From: JBGTCD01 sp041749015 | Lineage (GTDB): Bacteria; Bacteroidota; Bacteroidia; Cytophagales; Cyclobacteriaceae | Length of the DNA stretch: 64,000 nt | Assembly (NCBI GenBank): GCA_041749015.1 | Contig: JBGTCD010000001.1 | Location: forward strand, 1-64,000 | Direction: 5' to 3' | Shown: positions 62,461 to 64,000 of the stretch, piece after piece | Layout of the letters: each line of letters opens with the position of its first letter | Position numbering within the stretch: position 1 is the stretch's first letter | Notes under the pieces: generated by a model | What the model was told of the DNA's origin: nothing | Seen by the model: only the letters and a program-made list of their open reading frames with translations | Database searches by the model: none | Program-made: the position numbers and the translations under genes

Positions 62461-63114
62461 ATGAAACTCACTGAAACAAGAATTAAAACAGTTGAAATTT
62501 CGGCTGTTTTTTTGACTGCTATTGGGAAGTTTGTTTTTATGGACTTCCTCGATCTAAGGTTAGGTTTTATCCTGGTAGTTATTTCCTTTTGGTTATTTTA
62601 TACAATTTTTAGACTCAGGTTTTTTCCAATGATTGCAAATCATTGGGGTTTTAGATTGGATAATTTTAACAGGGTTTTAAGTAAGGTTTTACCATTTGGA
62701 TTGGTAGCAGTTGCTCTTTTTCTTCTTATAGGCTGGTATCAGAATTCAATAAATTTAACATGGCATATTGTCCCAATTCTTGTTTTATATCCAATTTGGG
62801 GAACTCTACAGCAGTTTCTTTTAATAGCCCTCACTACTGGAAATCTTTATGATCTAAAAGGATCTAAATGGAAGAAAGAAGTGATTGTTTTTATATCGGC
62901 TATTCTTTTCTCAATTATTCATTATCCTTACCCTTGGTTGATGGCGGGAACATTTGTTCTTGCAATTTTTTATGGATGGATCTATTTAAGTGATAGAAAT
63001 ATTTATGTGCTAGGACTTTTTCATGGCTGGCTTGGCGGAATTTTTTATTATACAGTTTTGAACAGAGATCCATTTGTAGAGACCTTTGGAAATTTATTTA
63101 ATCTATCTAATTAG
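62461..63114 (+). CDS. CPBP-like membrane protein with altered active site
   Basis: The ATG at 62461 is preceded by in-frame TTG and GTG at 62455 and 62458. The protein has 217 residues and about seven membrane helices. The order GTLQQFLLIAL, FSIIHYPYPWLMAG and LGLFHGWLGG matches the three motifs of CPBP/CAAX-type membrane proteases, but the EE pair is QQ and the following Arg is missing, so it may lack protease activity. It is AT-rich compared with glmM, which precedes it by 13 bases. Confidence 0.65.
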   Translation: MKLTETRIKTVEISAVFLTAIGKFVFMDFLDLRLGFILVVISFWLFYTIFRLRFFPMIANHWGFRLDNFNRVLSKVLPFGLVAVALFLLIGWYQNSINLTWHIVPILVLYPIWGTLQQFLLIALTTGNLYDLKGSKWKKEVIVFISAILFSIIHYPYPWLMAGTFVLAIFYGWIYLSDRNIYVLGLFHGWLGGIFYYTVLNRDPFVETFGNLFNLSN

Positions 63115-63219
63115 GGTAAACAAAATGAATTCCGCTTATAGGCTTTTATAGAGATTTCAGAAAGGTAGATTGAACTCACCTCTAAAATTGATGCGAACCA
63201 GAGCACCTAAAGATTACTT

Positions 63220-63711
63220 CTATTTTTCAATAAACTGATGCACTTCAGCCCAAACCAATTCGGGCTCGAAACCTTTGGCAATAAGAAACTGTGCTAACTT
63301 TTTTCTTTTGATGGCAGGGTGCCCTTGTAAGGCAGATGCTTTCTTTTCAGCCCAATAGGCCAATGCCTCCTGATAGTCCTGATCGGGGATTTCCTCCAAA
63401 CCTTTCCTGATGCAATAGTCGGAGATGCCTTTTTGTTTTAGGCCCAGTGTGATTTTTATTTTCCCCCATCGCTTCATTCTGAACTTACCGCCTGCAAACG
63501 CTTTGGCGAATCGTTCTTCGTTGAGAAAATCCAGCATGATGAGTTCGGCAATAATTTCCTCAGCTTCATCACCATAAAAACCAATATCAGAAAGCTTTTG
63601 ACGGACTTCAAGTTGACTGCGTTCCTGATAGGCGCAATAATCGGCTGCCTTTTTTGAGGCCTCCTTTTTTGATGAGGCCTGGGAAGGTTGGTATTTTTTG
63701 GAGCCATCCAA
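63220..63711 (-). CDS. recX: RecX-family regulator of RecA
   Basis: The protein has 163 residues, three helical repeats as in the family: AADYCAYQERSQLEVRQKL, DFLNEERFAKAFAGGKFRMK with WGKIKITLGLKQKGI, and a third repeat ending AQFLIAKGFEPELVW. It limits RecA filament growth during DNA repair. It starts 9 bases after the partial YcxB-like gene. Confidence 0.92.
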   Translation of the reverse strand: MDGSKKYQPSQASSKKEASKKAADYCAYQERSQLEVRQKLSDIGFYGDEAEEIIAELIMLDFLNEERFAKAFAGGKFRMKRWGKIKITLGLKQKGISDYCIRKGLEEIPDQDYQEALAYWAEKKASALQGHPAIKRKKLAQFLIAKGFEPELVWAEVHQFIEK

Positions 63712-63720
63712 TATGAATTC

Positions 63721-63999
63721 CTATTTAATAAATCCCTTCCTTTTGAGGATGGATTCGACAAACTTCCTGTCGTTATCAGAGTTAAAAACTTTAGCTGGCA
63801 GGTAAATCAACTGCGCCTTGTTCATAATCAACAGGATATTGCCTTTAACTGACTTGGCTTTTTTTATAGCATCCCATTTAAGAGGCATGCCCTGTTTTGG
63901 ATTTAACTTGATCAGTATTTGCTGACTGTTGATTTCGTATGATAGCTTTTCAAAAAGCATTTTACCCTGGTCAAGTTGGGTCACTCCGGCAAATTGAAT
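63721..63999 (-). CDS. YcxB-like protein, N-terminus outside the window
   Basis: The frame is open to the right edge. The visible part is the C-terminal domain of YcxB-type proteins: WDAIKKAKSVKGNILLIMNK, then AQLIYLPAKVFNS and FVESILKRKG. A GTG at 63984 is inside the domain and is not a likely start. Membrane helices expected upstream are not visible. Confidence 0.65.
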   Translation of the reverse strand: MQFAGVTQLDQGKMLFEKLSYEINSQQILIKLNPKQGMPLKWDAIKKAKSVKGNILLIMNKAQLIYLPAKVFNSDNDRKFVESILKRKGFIK

Positions 64000-64000
64000 C

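Overview
The window is a piece of a Bacteroidota chromosome, most likely from the order Cytophagales. The evidence is a large set of type IX secretion system (T9SS) substrates with type A and type B C-terminal sorting domains, a PorP/SprF-family outer-membrane protein, an arginine cluster built around the N-acyl-ornithine transcarbamylase used by this phylum, homogentisate dioxygenase, and a tRNA promoter with the Bacteroidota pattern TTTG-N19-TAnnTTTG. Ribosome binding sites are mostly weak, and several genes probably start with TTG or GTG. Base composition is moderate, with AT-rich patches near 30-31 kb, 59.6-61 kb and 62.5-63.1 kb.

Region by region. 0-3.1 kb: the end of a repeat-rich T9SS adhesin, followed by a lipoprotein and an outer-membrane beta-barrel. 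The last two genes are copied almost exactly at 28.7-29.8 kb behind another T9SS protein. 3.1-3.5 kb: a dispersed repeat whose partner lies inverted at 50.4 kb. 3.6-17.3 kb: a LuxR regulator, then five cell-surface or secretion genes (beta-helix protein, type-B T9SS protein, PorP/SprF, two giant type-A proteins). 17.4-20.1 kb: a TPR sensor kinase and its LuxR-type response regulator. 20.2-23.2 kb: an HExxH protein and three tandem paralogous membrane proteins that share a spaced His/Trp/Gln/His/Gly motif. 23.3-25.9 kb: an amidohydrolase broken by one stop codon, and an ATPase gene flanked by direct copies of a palindromic repeat. 26-31.5 kb: a beta-propeller T9SS protein, the second lipoprotein/barrel pair, and a protein ending in a K+-channel-like pore. 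31.6-44.3 kb: housekeeping and metabolic genes (hmgA, S41 protease, di-iron repair protein, ruvX, def, nitrilase, FG-GAP T9SS protein, murF, DUF2461, AsmA).

44.4-45.6 kb is the most unusual locus. An intact tRNA-Val gene is followed by four displaced copies of its own 3' end, most with a terminator of their own. Two of them lie in a 365-bp tandem unit that carries a tiny GIY-YIG endonuclease gene. The outermost copy has the correct discriminator and CCA and is probably the original tRNA end.

45.7-49 kb: an M14 peptidase and a TonB-domain protein. 49-55.4 kb: an arginine biosynthesis operon on the minus strand (GNAT, argG, argC, argF', argB, argE) without argD or argH. About 0.6 kb of repeat DNA is inserted between argB and argE, flanked by a 44-bp duplication of their junction. 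55.8-64 kb: a small heme-motif lipoprotein, DUF202, an SLC13 permease, mazG, a Cys-rich membrane peptide, an AT-rich operon of three unknown genes with zinc ribbons, glmM, a CPBP-like membrane protein, recX and the edge of a YcxB-like gene.

How the genes fit together: the first 30 kb is dominated by cell-surface proteins exported by the T9SS and sharing interchangeable C-terminal modules. The second half is mostly core metabolism interrupted by small repeat-driven insertions. All annotation is by reading the sequence; no database search was run.
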